Origin: Oncomelania hupensis
Lineage: Eukaryota; Mollusca; Gastropoda; Littorinimorpha; Pomatiopsidae
NCBI GenBank assembly: GCA_036898135.1
Contig: CM072512.1
Location: forward strand, 14,759,517-14,823,516
Length of the DNA: 64,000 nucleotides
Direction: 5' to 3'
Shown here: one piece after another, positions 16,986 through 29,427 of the stretch
How the letters are laid out: each line of letters begins with the position of its first letter
Position numbering within the stretch: the first letter of the stretch is position 1
Program-made: the position numbers and the translations under genes
Notes under the pieces: generated by a model
Databases searched by the model: none
The model's input: only the letters and a program-made list of their open reading frames with translations
What the model was told of the DNA's origin: nothing

Positions 16986-19677
16986 CTACCGATGTTTCGG
17001 GTTAAGTAATCAAAAACCGTGAATACCAAGATGGCAGTTTACATCTGCCAATCACAGCTGGTGCATCTGTAGGCGAATATTAGTATTATCTAAATATTAA
17101 TTAACACTCACGCATACCCGCACACACCCAACGCACCCACACATATTGTTTGGATGGACTAAATCACTTAATCAGAGAACTGCGAGCATACACATTTCAT
17201 AATAATGAGAAACCAACGTGTACCTAACCCAAAACAATATGCTCATTTAGACAACCTACAACACAAAGCAAGACAGGCGTTGTTTGTTTGTCACTAAAAG
17301 TTATTTTAATGCGATAAACGATAAAAGTCAGCAAATTCTTCTTTCGCATCGCAATTACCAGCGGAAGGAGCCGCTCAAGGTTCTGGTGAATTAAAGATGG
17401 ACATTTCAAACAGACCTGCGCACTTGCTAGCATTTTATTTATTTATGTGAAGCCTGTACACCTAGTGATTTTAGACCAACAACAACAATAACAACGGCAA
17501 TGACAAACATGTTTTAACATCAGCAATGTAGCAATTCTAATTCTCACTGGGTAACTTTTTTTTGTAAGGCATAAATGTAATAAATAGATAAATAAATGAA
17601 TTAATTCTTTACATTCTCCACGTCATTACAAGAAAACGTCTTAAATAAAAGCGTGAGAACTACAACCTGCTTCTAGTTTCGGAATCAAATTAAAAAGAGT
17701 CGGGATTTTTTTTGTTCTGCTGGTCGAGTTCAGACCTTCCATTTTTATTAAGAGTCTTGCTTTAACTTGTTACAGAAAATTACTCACAACTTTTACACAC
17801 TCATTAAGCGGTCTTTCTTACTGTGAAGTTGGTGACAGCAACGAGCAAACGCCACGTTTTTATCAAAGCAGAAACCTAGCATGCAAGCAGCAGACTGTCT
17901 CGCAGTTTTGAGTCCATCAAAGCAGAGAACTAGCGTTGCAACTTTGTAGGAAAAAGCCAAGCTTCGTTACTGTTATCGAAAGCGTGTTAACAATCTGTTT
18001 CGTATTATCAAAATGCAAAACTGGCGCTCACCGCCAAACAAACAAGAGTCATTAAAACGAATTTTTACTTGAAAAGGCATTAATTGCATGCCTTAAACAT
18101 GCGTTCCCACAATCACAAAAACTGCCATCACAGCAGCCACCGAAGTTTGACCCACCACTTAACCGCCCAACAAAACGTTTTTGACTCGTGCTCTGACGTA
18201 AGATGTTTACAAAAAAAAAACTTAAAATCAAGCAGAGCGAAAACACGTGCGCCCCCTTAAAACTTCTTGTATGCTATTATGTCTTCTGTAAATTATTTTC
18301 TATTATTACGCTATTGCTATTATTATTCTTATGTTGTTACTGATGGTTTTTTATGACTTATTTGTGAAAGTGCACACAACAATAACCTACCCATGTATTA
18401 CTATATGTTGATACTTTATTAATTTTAAGAAAAATACACACATACGCAAATAAACCAGGATAAACTTTCGCCCTTCCACGACATAAAACCCTCATCGAGT
18501 TTATCTTTAGGTTTAATGCAATAATGCGCTTAACAACTCTGCCTAGCTTATTATATATATATGAGGATATTTGCTACTTCATTTAACAGCCTGTCTTAAT
18601 TGGAAGGTTCGAGAGTGGTCGTAGAAGTTCAAAAACCTTTCTTTTAGGTTCTCAGATGCCGAACCTAGATTCCTCAACTTTTCCTTTTGTGGTCCAAATG
18701 GTTCTGAAAATGGATCTGAAAACCTCGGAAAACAAACAGTGTTTGAACCTCCACGAATCTTCCAATTATGACAGGCCATAAACACTAACATCGTGCATTT
18801 TGCTATTGCCTGGGTGCACTTTAAAGTGCAATGTTTTGTAGGTTTGGAGCAGGGAATGAGGCAGTTAGTCTCAGCTACGCTGTATATCTAGGGCTATAGT
18901 TCATGTTCGCATGATGAACTGCTGTACGCATTTGCCAAGTTTTTGTATGCCTCCTGAAATGCAATGTAGCCTTGAGACATAAGCCATAAGACGTGTTATT
19001 CCTCCAAGAGATCGCCTGTATTGGAAATGTCCCCTTTAGCCTAGACTGTATAACATTTAAAATTATGATGTACGAATTTTAAAATAAAGACTTCACGTAG
19101 AATGCACGCTGCAAGTACTTCCGCCTGGGTCCGGTCTGTTTCAAACAGCCTGGATAAAAAAAAGTATGCTGTATGCCACCAGTCAACCTCATTTTAGCAA
19201 CAATGCGGTTCCATCGTCCAAAACAAATCTATCCAATACAAAACAAATCTATCCAATCCAATCCGCCAGTCCGTCCTACGCTTTATTATTTTTTAAAATC
19301 AAAACATGCTTAAAACATCTTCGGGTGACATTCATTACACGTCACTAGTGATGTCATAAGTCAAAGAGTCGTCATTTCCGGTTCCTTCACACACGTGCAT
19401 CTGGGCGAACACCCGATAAGAACCACAACAGCGCGATAGGCGGGCAGCACGAGGCTGAAAAAATATTCAGTAGATTATTATTTGGAATTTAAATAGTTAG
19501 CCTGAGCATGGCACTTTAATTCCCCATAATCTTTTCCCACAACTACACGTTTAATTAAGGCAGCTGTTCCATTTTGCATGTGTTTAAAGGGCACTGTCTT
19601 CTTATGTGTTCTGCCTTTGGCCTCCGTGGCCTCTTACCTATATTCCACTTCCTTGTTTTAATGAATGAAGAATAAGG
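16986..19677. other. Long intronic stretch without recognised features
   Basis: AT-rich. Contains one CAAGATGGC site at 17027-17035. No transposon ends or coding frames are supported. Confidence 0.5.
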
Positions 19678-19870
19678 GTGGCCTTGGTAGCGCAGTTAGT
19701 AGGGCTCCGGTATCCTCCACTCCGCAAAAGGTCGCGTGGTTCGAATGCCGCAGGGGTCGAACTTACTGACTTAGTTAGGTCCGAGACTTCTCAGGTCAGC
19801 GAGGGTTTCTTCTGAGTGCTCCAGTTTCCTCCCTCTGTTCATTAACGATATTGGATGCAGTCATTCTAAA
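19678..19870 (+). mobile_element. tRNA-derived SINE, family B
   Basis: Starts GGTGGCCTTGGTAGCGCAG (box A-like); GTGGTTCGAATGCC is box B. The body GAGTGCTCCAGTTTCCTCCC matches the family member at 49785-49937 (minus strand GGGTACTCCGGCTTCCTCCC). The 3' boundary is approximate. Confidence 0.75.
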
Positions 19871-19969
19871 TTTCAACAATACAAATATATCCACAATGCC
19901 GGCTTCTAAAATCGCGATCTTTTCATATAGCGCCGCACTCGTTTGGAGAAAAATCGGGTAAAAGCATTC

Positions 19970-20645
<676 letters not shown>

Positions 20646-20873
20646 ATGCCAATTTAATTTTCATTCAAGAATGAGAGGGGAAAATAAATGTTCCTTGAGC
20701 TGAAAAGCGCGCTATTCAACCCAAATCATTTCATTTGTTTATTTCTTAATTTCCAAGATCTCACTCAGTTCATTCTGTTTTCTAAAGTGTACTCACTCAG
20801 TATACGGGACGGAAATGTGTTTTAGTTTATACGGGGGTTTCATCCAAAGGCATTGCTATATCTGCCAATGAGA

Positions 20874-20973
20874 CAAGAAGAAGAAGAAGAAGAAGAAGAA
20901 GAAGAAGAAGAAGAAGAAGAAGAAGAAGAAGAAGAAGAAGAAGAAGAAGAAGAAGAAGAAGAAGAAGAAGAAG
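20874..20973. repeat. (GAA)n microsatellite
   Basis: About 33 perfect GAA units. Confidence 0.97.
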
Positions 20974-20993
20974 CAAAGTAGGAAATGAGTATC

Positions 20994-21194
20994 GAAGAAG
21001 AAGAAGAAGAAGAAGAAGAAGAAGAAGAAGAAGAAGAAGAAGAAGAAGAAGAAGAAGAAGAAGAAGAAGAAAGAAAGAAAGAAGAAGAAGAAAGAAAGAA
21101 AGAAAGAAAGAAGAAAGAAGAAGAAGAAGAAGAAGAAGAAGAAGAAGAAGAAGAAGAAGAAGAAGAAGAAGAAGAAGAAGAAGAAGAAGAAGAA

Positions 21195-21259
<65 letters not shown>

Positions 21260-21268
21260 AGAAGAAGA
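20994..21268. repeat. Compound (GAA)n/(GAAA)n array
   Basis: 275 bp of alternating GAA and GAAA blocks; a further short GAA run lies at 21361-21380. The poly-Glu/Lys frame on + is an artefact. Confidence 0.97.
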
Positions 21269-21560
21269 TGCTATTTACAGCTGGCTACATAAAGCTACGT
21301 TAGAATGAAGCCCTATCCAATAAACAGCAAAGGACGACGCTAAAGTAAAAGCAAAAACCTTGAAGAAGAAGAAGAAGAAGATCGTCGTCAAGATTAGGTG
21401 AAGGCGAGATAACTCTTGTTGAGGTTGACGCATGCTGGTCCGTGGCGAGGCCCTGTGAGTCACCTCGAAGATGAACAGGTTCGCGACCAAATAAAAATGA
21501 CTAAAAGATGGCATCGTAACAAGGACGACATATGATTATTAGTTGTGTCATAAGAAACTT

Positions 21561-21647
21561 AAGCACAGACGACGTCATCAGTCATCATTAAGCATAGACG
21601 GCGTCATTAGTCATCATTAAGCATAGACGACGTCATCAGACATCATT
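21561..21647. repeat. 29-bp minisatellite, three units, each with an ACGTCA or GCGTCA core
   Basis: Units start at 21561, 21590 and 21619 with AAGCA(C/T)AGACG. Units 1 and 3 contain GACGACGTCATCAG; unit 2 has GGCGTCATTAG. Confidence 0.92.
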
Positions 21648-21907
21648 TTTTCGAAGGTCGTGATAAAAAGGATGTTTTAATCTGCTGATATCATGTTAAA
21701 AAGTGAAGTGTGTGATTTTTATTGCAACAGTAATTTGAAATTTGAGGTAGTAATTGCATCTAAGCTTTTTGAATGATGTAGATGAAAATTATTGTTGACG
21801 TTGGTTACACACAATAGATTACGTCATACTTGGAGACATAAGATGAAAACTTATCATGATCGCCTCACTTCTGTAATATGCCCATGCTTGTTTCAGAACT
21901 CTCTAAA

Positions 21908-21911
21908 CTGA

Positions 21912-22001
<90 letters not shown>

Positions 22002-22072
22002 GAGAGAGAGAGACAGAGAGAGACAGACAGAGACAGAGGCAGAGGCAGAGAGAGAGACAGAGACAGACAGAC
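21908..22072. repeat. (GA)n with (GACA)n interruptions
   Basis: Purine-rich GA array interspersed with CAGAGA and CAGACA units. Confidence 0.95.
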
Positions 22073-22689
22073 AAACGTTCTTTGCCAGGGTGGTGTAGCA
22101 CACTTAAGAAGATATAACTGTCACTCTCATCCTCTCTATACTCACCCTACTTACCCCACCCCTTTGCTGCTGCACCCTTCCCATCTCCCCTACCCCCTTC
22201 ACATGTAATTTATATGAAACTTCCTTTCCCTCCTCCTCCCCTCCCCCACCTCCTGCCCATCCGCCACCGTATCTCATTTACTCGTGCGTACAAGGTACAG
22301 GTGTGGAAAATGAAATTGGCCGACAAACACGACACGACAGGTAATGGATGCTAGACAAGGGACGTAACACTGAGCAAAGGGAGAGCACCAAGGCCGATCA
22401 AGATGGCGACGTCACCCTTGTCTTGTTTGTGTGGATCATGGAGACGGGAGATGCATGCGGGAGTGTCCCTGCTTCCTGTTGTGGCTGTGTACACAGCTCA
22501 GCAAAAAGGATGTGTACGAGAACTATCCGTGTCCGAATAAAATAGCTTAACTTCAATTGCTATACATTACAGCTATTACTGATAAGACGACGTAACTACA
22601 ATTTCTCAAGCTACTGTCAATTGACAAAAGTCATCCTGTTTTATAAATTTAAAGACGTTATTTCGATATTTACACTTTAAATGAAAAAA
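22073..22689. other. Intronic stretch: C-rich tract and one YY1/CRE-like motif
   Basis: 22140-22270 is a C/T-rich non-coding run. CAAGATGGCGACGTCA lies at 22399-22414. A 47-codon frame starts at its ATG (22403) and is probably fortuitous. Confidence 0.45.
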
Positions 22690-22985
22690 AAAGGTAATTG
22701 TGTTCCCGTAACCTTTTCGGTCGTTGGGGAGAGAGGCAATTGGGACCTCTTTTACCCTGGGCCAGCTTTATGATGGCGGTGCCTGTCTCTTCTCCCTCGC
22801 TACTTTATCTTCCCCGGTTCTAAACAGACCCAGGTCCCCATTCACAGCTGTGTGGACTGGGGTGTGGGGGGTGTGGTGCGCTTGTTTCATTCTGTTTTGT
22901 GTAAGTTTGATAGTTGCCTTCCAAGCGCGGTCACCCATCCAGGTACTAACCCCCGTCCGAAGTTGCTTAACATGAAACATTGCTA
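22690..22985 (-). mobile_element. Retroposon with 5S rRNA-like promoter segment (SINE3-like)
   Basis: On the minus strand 22974-22921 reads ATGTTAAGCAACTTCGGAC, GGGGGTTAGTACCTGG, ATGGGTGACCGCGCTTGG. This follows 5S rRNA from about position 50 to 100 (box A, intermediate element and box C of the internal control region), with substitutions. The first half of 5S is absent. Upstream, GTGGCCCAGTAGTAAG (23015-23000) is weakly like a tRNA box A. The body runs to about 22690, ending in a T-rich run. It is not a 5S gene because both gene ends are missing. Confidence 0.65.
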
Positions 22986-22989
22986 GCGT

Positions 22990-23960
22990 GTGCTACTTAC
23001 TACTGGGCCACACAATGGCTTATAGTTATGTACTCGTATGGATATACTCTCTTGTTTTTGTTGCTTCTTTTCCCTAGTGATCAGGCAAAAAAAACTACAA
23101 CTTCCAAACCAGCGCTGCCAAAACTGAAACAGCTGAATAGTTTAGCTCTCTTTTCCCATCCATGAAATAAAAACTTCGTACAAAAACGCCTTTAAATAGC
23201 CTGGTCGTCATCTTAAGATACAAGTGATGATACAGTATGTCTCCTTAAAGAAACACGTTAACAATACTAATTGAAAAAACATACTACTAAAATCAGATTC
23301 AAAAGATTCTCTTGATTGTAAAGTCCTATTGCCATTCCGTGCAGCAATTTGACTAGCATCTCGCAGGCTTGAAAAAATACCTTACAAATAATATGAAGTT
23401 ACGGTGTACTGAATGTATTATGTGGTCTGGATGGGGCGTACTCTCCACACCAGGTCTATGTAATCTGGCTGTCAAGAATATGGGGTGAGGTGAGTACAGA
23501 GAATTGTTTAGGGAGGTGGTAGGTACTCCATCATATTTCACAGTCTCCACCTCCTGATGGGACGAGGCCACCACGTAAATACTACTGTAAAACTGCTGAC
23601 TATATAATATAGTAGGTGAGGATCATTAAGGTAAGTAAGTACGATAAGACTCACTAGACTGACAGCACCCTTGCTATCCAATGATAGTGTTAGTCAATGC
23701 CTGCGATTCTGGTTCAAGTGCAAAAGCTAGCATTTAAGACCGAGTAACTTGTTTGTTTGTCAAGTCATGTATCCAGATTTTTTTTTTAAAGTGAGTAGAG
23801 ATTTCTTGACTGTGCGTGGATAAACGAATCCGAGTTACACTTATCAGGATGCAAGCATCGGGGCTGAATCAAATATCCTCACTAAAATACAACAGATTTG
23901 GACTTTATTAAAAAAATCTCACAGCGTGTGCGGGGAAGGTACAGTACTAGAGAATGACCA
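22990..23960. other. Intronic stretch without recognised features
   Basis: No supported coding frame or repeat boundary. Confidence 0.45.
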
Positions 23961-23972
23961 ATAGGGATGGTC

Positions 23973-24027
23973 GTTGTTGTTGTTGTTGCATCAATTTTTA
24001 TTCATCAGATTAACATAAGTTGTACTG
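23973..24027 (-). mobile_element. 55-bp retroposon fragment with 12-bp target duplication
   Basis: ATAGGGATGGTC flanks the insert perfectly at 23961-23972 and 24028-24039. On the minus strand the insert ends GATGAATAAAAATTGATGCA followed by (ACA)n, that is, the extreme 3' end of a retroposon with a simple-repeat tail. Confidence 0.75.
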
Positions 24028-24109
24028 ATAGGGATGGTCATGGGGCGCGTCTGAAGTGGTCGGTTGCGTTAAGGATCCGTTAAAAACTGCCAGCCTCACG
24101 TAGCACACA

Positions 24110-24150
24110 CAACACACACACACAAACACACACACATACACACACACACC
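24110..24150. repeat. (CA)n microsatellite
   Basis: Interrupted CA repeat. Confidence 0.85.
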
Positions 24151-27100
24151 TTGCGTCCAGCCACCATAACTACTGTAGAAGCCACTACTGCCACGACCAT
24201 CTGTAAATACACTTACTCCCCCTGCCACCTTAGCTATCTCTTTAAATACCGAAGAAAGCCTTACGAGAAACCTGTTTAATTTATTAGGTTATACCGCATA
24301 AACGACAACTCGTCTGAGGTTTCGTCAGAACACACTGACAGAAGTAGGCATCATCATCAATGCCGTCATCGTCGTCATCATCATTGCCCTCATCGTCGTT
24401 TTGAAAATCACCACATCGCACTGCAACCATCCAATAGCCTGGAACCTGTCACAGTTATAAAGACTCAACTAATGTCTCATTAGTTTTTACTCTCCACGAG
24501 ATCAAAGCGTCTTTCCTTTCGCCAGTACCACGGTCCGTACAATGCATACAGTTATTACGGGACAAAGTCACGCTTCCATTCTTCACGGTATGCCTCTTTA
24601 ACGCCTGAGAGAAGGTTGCTTAGAACAGCGTAGGTATCCAGCTAAGGGAGGCTGTATGGTCTTCCTCAAATACTTAGCACCTCTGGACATGCCTAACGTG
24701 CCACTAACCACGGTGACTTCTTCTGCCGCTCGTTGCCGTGGCTGCTGCTGTTTCCAACGTTGTCCAACTTAACCCACACACAGCAGTGTCGCATAGTTAG
24801 CCGTAACCGGTTATAGCATCCTCTTCACACAGCAGCAGGGTGTCCTAGCTAGTCGCCGACGCGGCGGACATTTGATACAGTTCCAGTAAAGAGTTCCAGA
24901 CAAGATATTATTGCTTCTTTAACCCAACCAAAGTGGTACAGATTGTTTCTAGCTGTTACATTATAGCAAAGTGTTGTCATTTTTCATTTCTGTGGAAGGT
25001 CCGAACTACCATTGACAACGACTGTGGATAACTAGTCTATCAAAGCGAAAAGGGAAAAGAGGGTGTGAGTGTGTGGTGGGGCCTAGGGATGGGAGTCGTG
25101 AATGCTGTGGTTCTGTGCAAACAGGCAGAGAGAACCGTTTAGACGCCGTACCGTCTTCAGTAGCCCTACGGGTGGTCAGCAAGGGCCCTCAGGGATGTCC
25201 ATCCCCCTGCCGGGTCGGCCTTAAACTTGACAGGTTCCGGTACGTCGAGTGTGACGGCTAAAGCTCACACCTCGCTTTGTAAGCCGACTAAACGTCTTCT
25301 TGTGTGGACTGAACGTCTAATTATTATGCAGAGGGATTGACGACAGGAGTTCTGGACCTTCTACCCAAATGGGTGGGGTGGTGCTGGCATACATTGCAGT
25401 TGCTGCATGCTCTGTGTTTCCTGGTGCCGGAAAACTGAGCTCTTCATGAAGAAGTAAGCTACTGTTGAAAATTACGTCAGCAGAAACAAGTGAAAGTAAA
25501 TTCGTACGCAATGAATAAAATGTACATTAATTATTAAACATTTACTTACTTTCTCTTTAGATTATGTTTTCGTCAACCGGATTTCTTCGAATCGAGGATG
25601 TAATACATTTTCTCCGAGCGAAGTTTTCTGGCTAGACTACTGGCGTTCGGAAATACCCCCTTTGATGGAAAGGCGTTTGAGTAACAACAAGAAGACGGGT
25701 AATAAACTTTCCTCAAAGTCTCTTAAGAGCGTCATGCTACACCCTCCTCCCGAATGCCGGAAATCCGATGTTCCGGTTGCCAGCGTTCCGAACCGACTCT
25801 TTGTGCAGTTGTGATTAAGGGGACAATCGAGGCAGACGACACGCAAGACGTCCCTGCTTCTCGTTGTCAGGTTACCTTTCCTAATTATTCCTCGGTGGGC
25901 GATCAACTGCTGATCAGTTGGGGATCAATTTTTCATCAGTAGGCCGGATCACACCTTGACACCAAACCAAGCGTAACCGCCTGATTGAGCTCATCATTCT
26001 ACTTATGAAAGCAATTATACATGCATCCCGTTGTAGTCAGGGTAAAGTTGACTGACATTTCCTATGCTTGACTACACAGCCTCTATTGTTTATACAAACT
26101 CACTATTGCACAGAGAGAGCTGTAAAATTAATAGATGTTGTATAACAAAGAAGTCAAGTGTCTTGAAGAAAGTGCATGCCAGTTTATAAGCCGTGCTGAG
26201 CATTGTATGTGGTACGATCGTCGAGGGTTTGTTTATAATTGGCAGTGATTGTTGTTACAAGACAGAAAGACGTCGATGTAATTTTTCTATTATGCCCGAA
26301 GTCTTCGCCACTTCGTCCCACACTTATTGTATGTTAATATATACGCATTGCTTGCTTTCTCTGTTCACGTTTACTATAGCATAGTAACCTACTCAAACGA
26401 CAATAGTCACTGTTGAACTAATCAATACATTTGCAGATTTTAAAAAGAAATATATCGGACTCAGCACATAAAGTATGTCCTCAGAGCATGAAGTTGTGCG
26501 CTATACAACTGGTCATTGGATCGGATTACAGGTCGTTCAACTCTGGCGTTATCTAAACCGGAATTTCCCAAACGTTTTACAGCAACATCGTTGGCTTGTA
26601 TATTTTTCTTCTCGGTTCCTTTCCAGATACAAATACAGACAAAATACTATGGTCCAGAGATAGCGACAAAAAAGTAGGTTTTGTACGATAAACACTAGGT
26701 CCTAAGAAAACACTAAAGTGTAGACAATAATAATGTTATTATTAAAGTGTACGCCAACGATACGGCACAGGAAAATGCTAGAGTCTTGATGATATACAAC
26801 GGGTTGGCTTACATTTTTATCACAAACGAACCAAGCAAAACAGCACAAAGTGTAAATATACAACAGACAGAACAGAAAAGAAAAATACAGATTGTAGATA
26901 CACCACAGCAAAACACTAGAGAGCTGATATACAAGCGATAATATTTCCTCAAGAGACAGCCAGTCCCGTTCTCCTGTGAAGGGAGGAAGGAACTCCTGTA
27001 GCGTATAGTCCCCATTCTTGTCACACTGAACCATCGCCCAGTCTGATCTAGTGCAACAATGACAGCTCCTACATGATAATAATCACCTGGAGTTGACCTT

Positions 27101-27514
27101 GTGAGAGCAAGAAAAAAATATGTATTTGCATTTTTGTAGCCTACATGCAATAAATTCTACAGGATGTGATACAACAATACTGTCGGCAGAACTGTCGGGT
27201 GAAATGTATTTTTAATGCGAGTTTGCACGTTGTGATGCGTATAATGTTGCAACATAGAATTTAAATAATCACACGTTCCATTCAAGAATGTCCAATATTG
27301 TTTACCTGGTTGCCTCCCTCTCGCGGCCATTTCACATGAATTAGAACATTGGAGAAAAAAAAAAAATATTTAGTTTGTATGTCTTGTGAGTCCTAAAGAA
27401 TTAATATTATCTTTTTGTCGCACAACACGCGCTGTGTAACGTTATTACCTAGCATATTATAGGAATCAAACTGCACAAATGATCTGTCGCCCCAAGAAAG
27501 CATTTATTACGTTC
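24151..27514. other. Long intronic stretch without supported genes
   Basis: Mostly unique sequence. At 26985-27110 the minus strand has a short stretch with coding-like composition (PGDYYHVGAVIVALDQTGRW, then frame-shifted VQCDKNGDYTLQEFL) that may be a decayed transposon or gene fragment; I do not recognise its family. Confidence 0.4.
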
Positions 27515-27517
27515 GTT

Positions 27518-27570
27518 CGTGGGTAGATTAACGTCCCCGGACACATAGAGCGTATAGGGGACAGCAACTA
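27518..27570 (-). mobile_element. Retroposon 3'-end fragment
   Basis: GTAGATTAACGTCCCCGGAC and CGTATAGGGGACA match the insert at 51645-51705. On the minus strand the tail is (AACG)n-like. The boundaries and target duplication are not clear. Confidence 0.55.
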
Positions 27571-27728
27571 TGGACTGTTAGTTTTGTATGCAGTTTCTTC
27601 TATACACGCGGATCAATTTTATTGGCGGAAAAAATTGTTACCCTTTCGTAAGCCCCATTTGTTCCTGTTCCACGTCTTTTAGTTCGTTTACCTCCTCTCT
27701 GTTTTAATAGTTTGAGAGCCGTAGTCTC

Positions 27729-27904
27729 TCAACACTGGCAGTATTTACAAGTGTAACCCATTGTCTTCGGCATACTGGGCCTGCCCCGTGCGGTGTTGTT
27801 GATGGCGTACAGGAGATTGCCAGTGACAGTGCGATCACTTGATGTGTCCGGAGTCTCACATATCCCATGTCCCTCGGCGCCTACCCTGGCAGCATAGTCA
27901 GTAT
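27729..27904 (-). CDS. Possible orphan terminal exon or decayed fragment, 58 codons
   Basis: On the minus strand a plausible acceptor, AGCTTAATTCAG (27916-27905), is followed by a frame with balanced composition: VFDTDYAARVGAEGHGICET, later DRTVTGNLLYAINNTARGRP, ending MGYTCKYCQC-stop. It has few low-complexity residues and higher GC than its surroundings. I recognise no domain. It may be a fragment of a mobile element or of an unknown gene within SoxE intron 1. Weak support. Confidence 0.2.
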
Positions 27905-28034
27905 CAAAGACCAACTGAATTAAGCTTACATGTATGAAAAACGGTGTGAGAATCGACCGAAAGCGGGAGTGTGAAGGACAGATTATATTCAGCGTACATA
28001 TATTAAAAACAAGTAGGTGGATGGATGGAGAGAG

Positions 28035-28036
<2 letters not shown>

Positions 28037-28114
<78 letters not shown>
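28037..28114. repeat. (GA)n microsatellite
   Basis: About 38 GA units. Confidence 0.97.
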
Positions 28115-28117
<3 letters not shown>

Positions 28118-29331
28118 TGGATGTTAAGAGTGTTCCAAATTAGCTCTCTTTCTGGTTGAAGTAAGAACTTCTCAAAGCGCCGGTTACTGAGATCCAAATG
28201 CTAGGGTTGGGAATTTCTGATCTGCCCTAACGGTGTAAATTCTACACCATGTCAGCGGGGACTAGGTCTTGAGTGTGGCATGGAACGCATCTGACCCTTC
28301 CCTCCAACTCGGACATTGTAAACCGACTCCACTTCAAACGTCTAATGCCGACACGTCACAATCTCAGTCCGTTTGGCTACCCAGCTGCCGGATGCCAGCT
28401 ACGCAATCTGTTAACAATACGTCAGTATTTGAGAATGACGTCAAATTAAAGAGGAATGACAAGACTCTCGGTCCAACCTCTTAGATCAAATAAGCGTAAG
28501 AGCCAACTTTGATGAAGAAACTGTGAGCTGCAACATCAAGCAGAACCGCATGCATCATGGCTTTACACCACAAAAATTCGAAGATGGACATTTGGCTACT
28601 TTCACCTGAATCAACCAAACAACCCAAAAAGTTCAAGGCAATTGAAAGAAACAAAAAAGGTAGACGCCGCATAGCTGCCTTGGTTACCTGGCGCTTGACC
28701 ACGACGATCAAACTGGACAGCACGTGCGGCCAAATACCACCAGAAGGCGACACAACCTGCTTCCGCTACCACGGCGGTCGGTGAACATGCTTCGTCACCC
28801 TGGTGAGATTTACCCGGGGGTTAGCGTGAACAAGAAGGGCCGGAGTTAGGGTCTGACCGCCACATTCCATGACAATTAGCTGGGGTTGACCACGCTGGCC
28901 TGTGTCCACTGCTGGCGTGTGCGAGCTGATTAAACAACGGCTTCTGTTCACTGAACCAACATCCCTTCAATTGGAGCCTTTGCTGCTGGGCGGGGGACTT
29001 AAATAAACGAAAGGCATTTAGTAAGCAAAACAAAATGGTGCGCACCAAAGACTTGTTTTATATTCTCCATTGCGTGGCAATCACAGATATACTTGTAGGA
29101 AAAGGGTATTGATCCAACTCTGTATAATCATGTAGAAAAAAATGGAACTATAACTCCGTGTTAAATATTAATTGGAATCGTTGGGTTGCACTTCCCCTTT
29201 TCTGCTGATTTACTTTTATAATGGCGGGACTTCTACATTACATAGTTACCTGACAAGAACTTAAAAAGTAACATCTCGCTGACAATGCAAGTAAATGTGT
29301 TTTCGTAGTTTTGCTTGACTTTAATGCATAA
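28115..29331. other. Intronic stretch without recognised features
   Basis: Several short frames on both strands, none with a domain or splice context that I can support. Confidence 0.45.
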
Positions 29332-29351
29332 ATTATTATTATTATTATTAT

Positions 29352-29427
<76 letters not shown>
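29332..29427. repeat. Compound (ATT)n-(AGT)n microsatellite
   Basis: About 7 ATT units switch to about 25 AGT units at 29352/29353. Confidence 0.97.

Noticed and set aside
20985..21308. 107-codon Glu/Lys-rich frame
   Set aside because: Translation of the GAA/GAAA array.
22921..22974. 5S rRNA gene
   Set aside because: Only the internal control region is similar; both 5S termini are missing and there are many substitutions. Reported as a 5S-derived retroposon instead.
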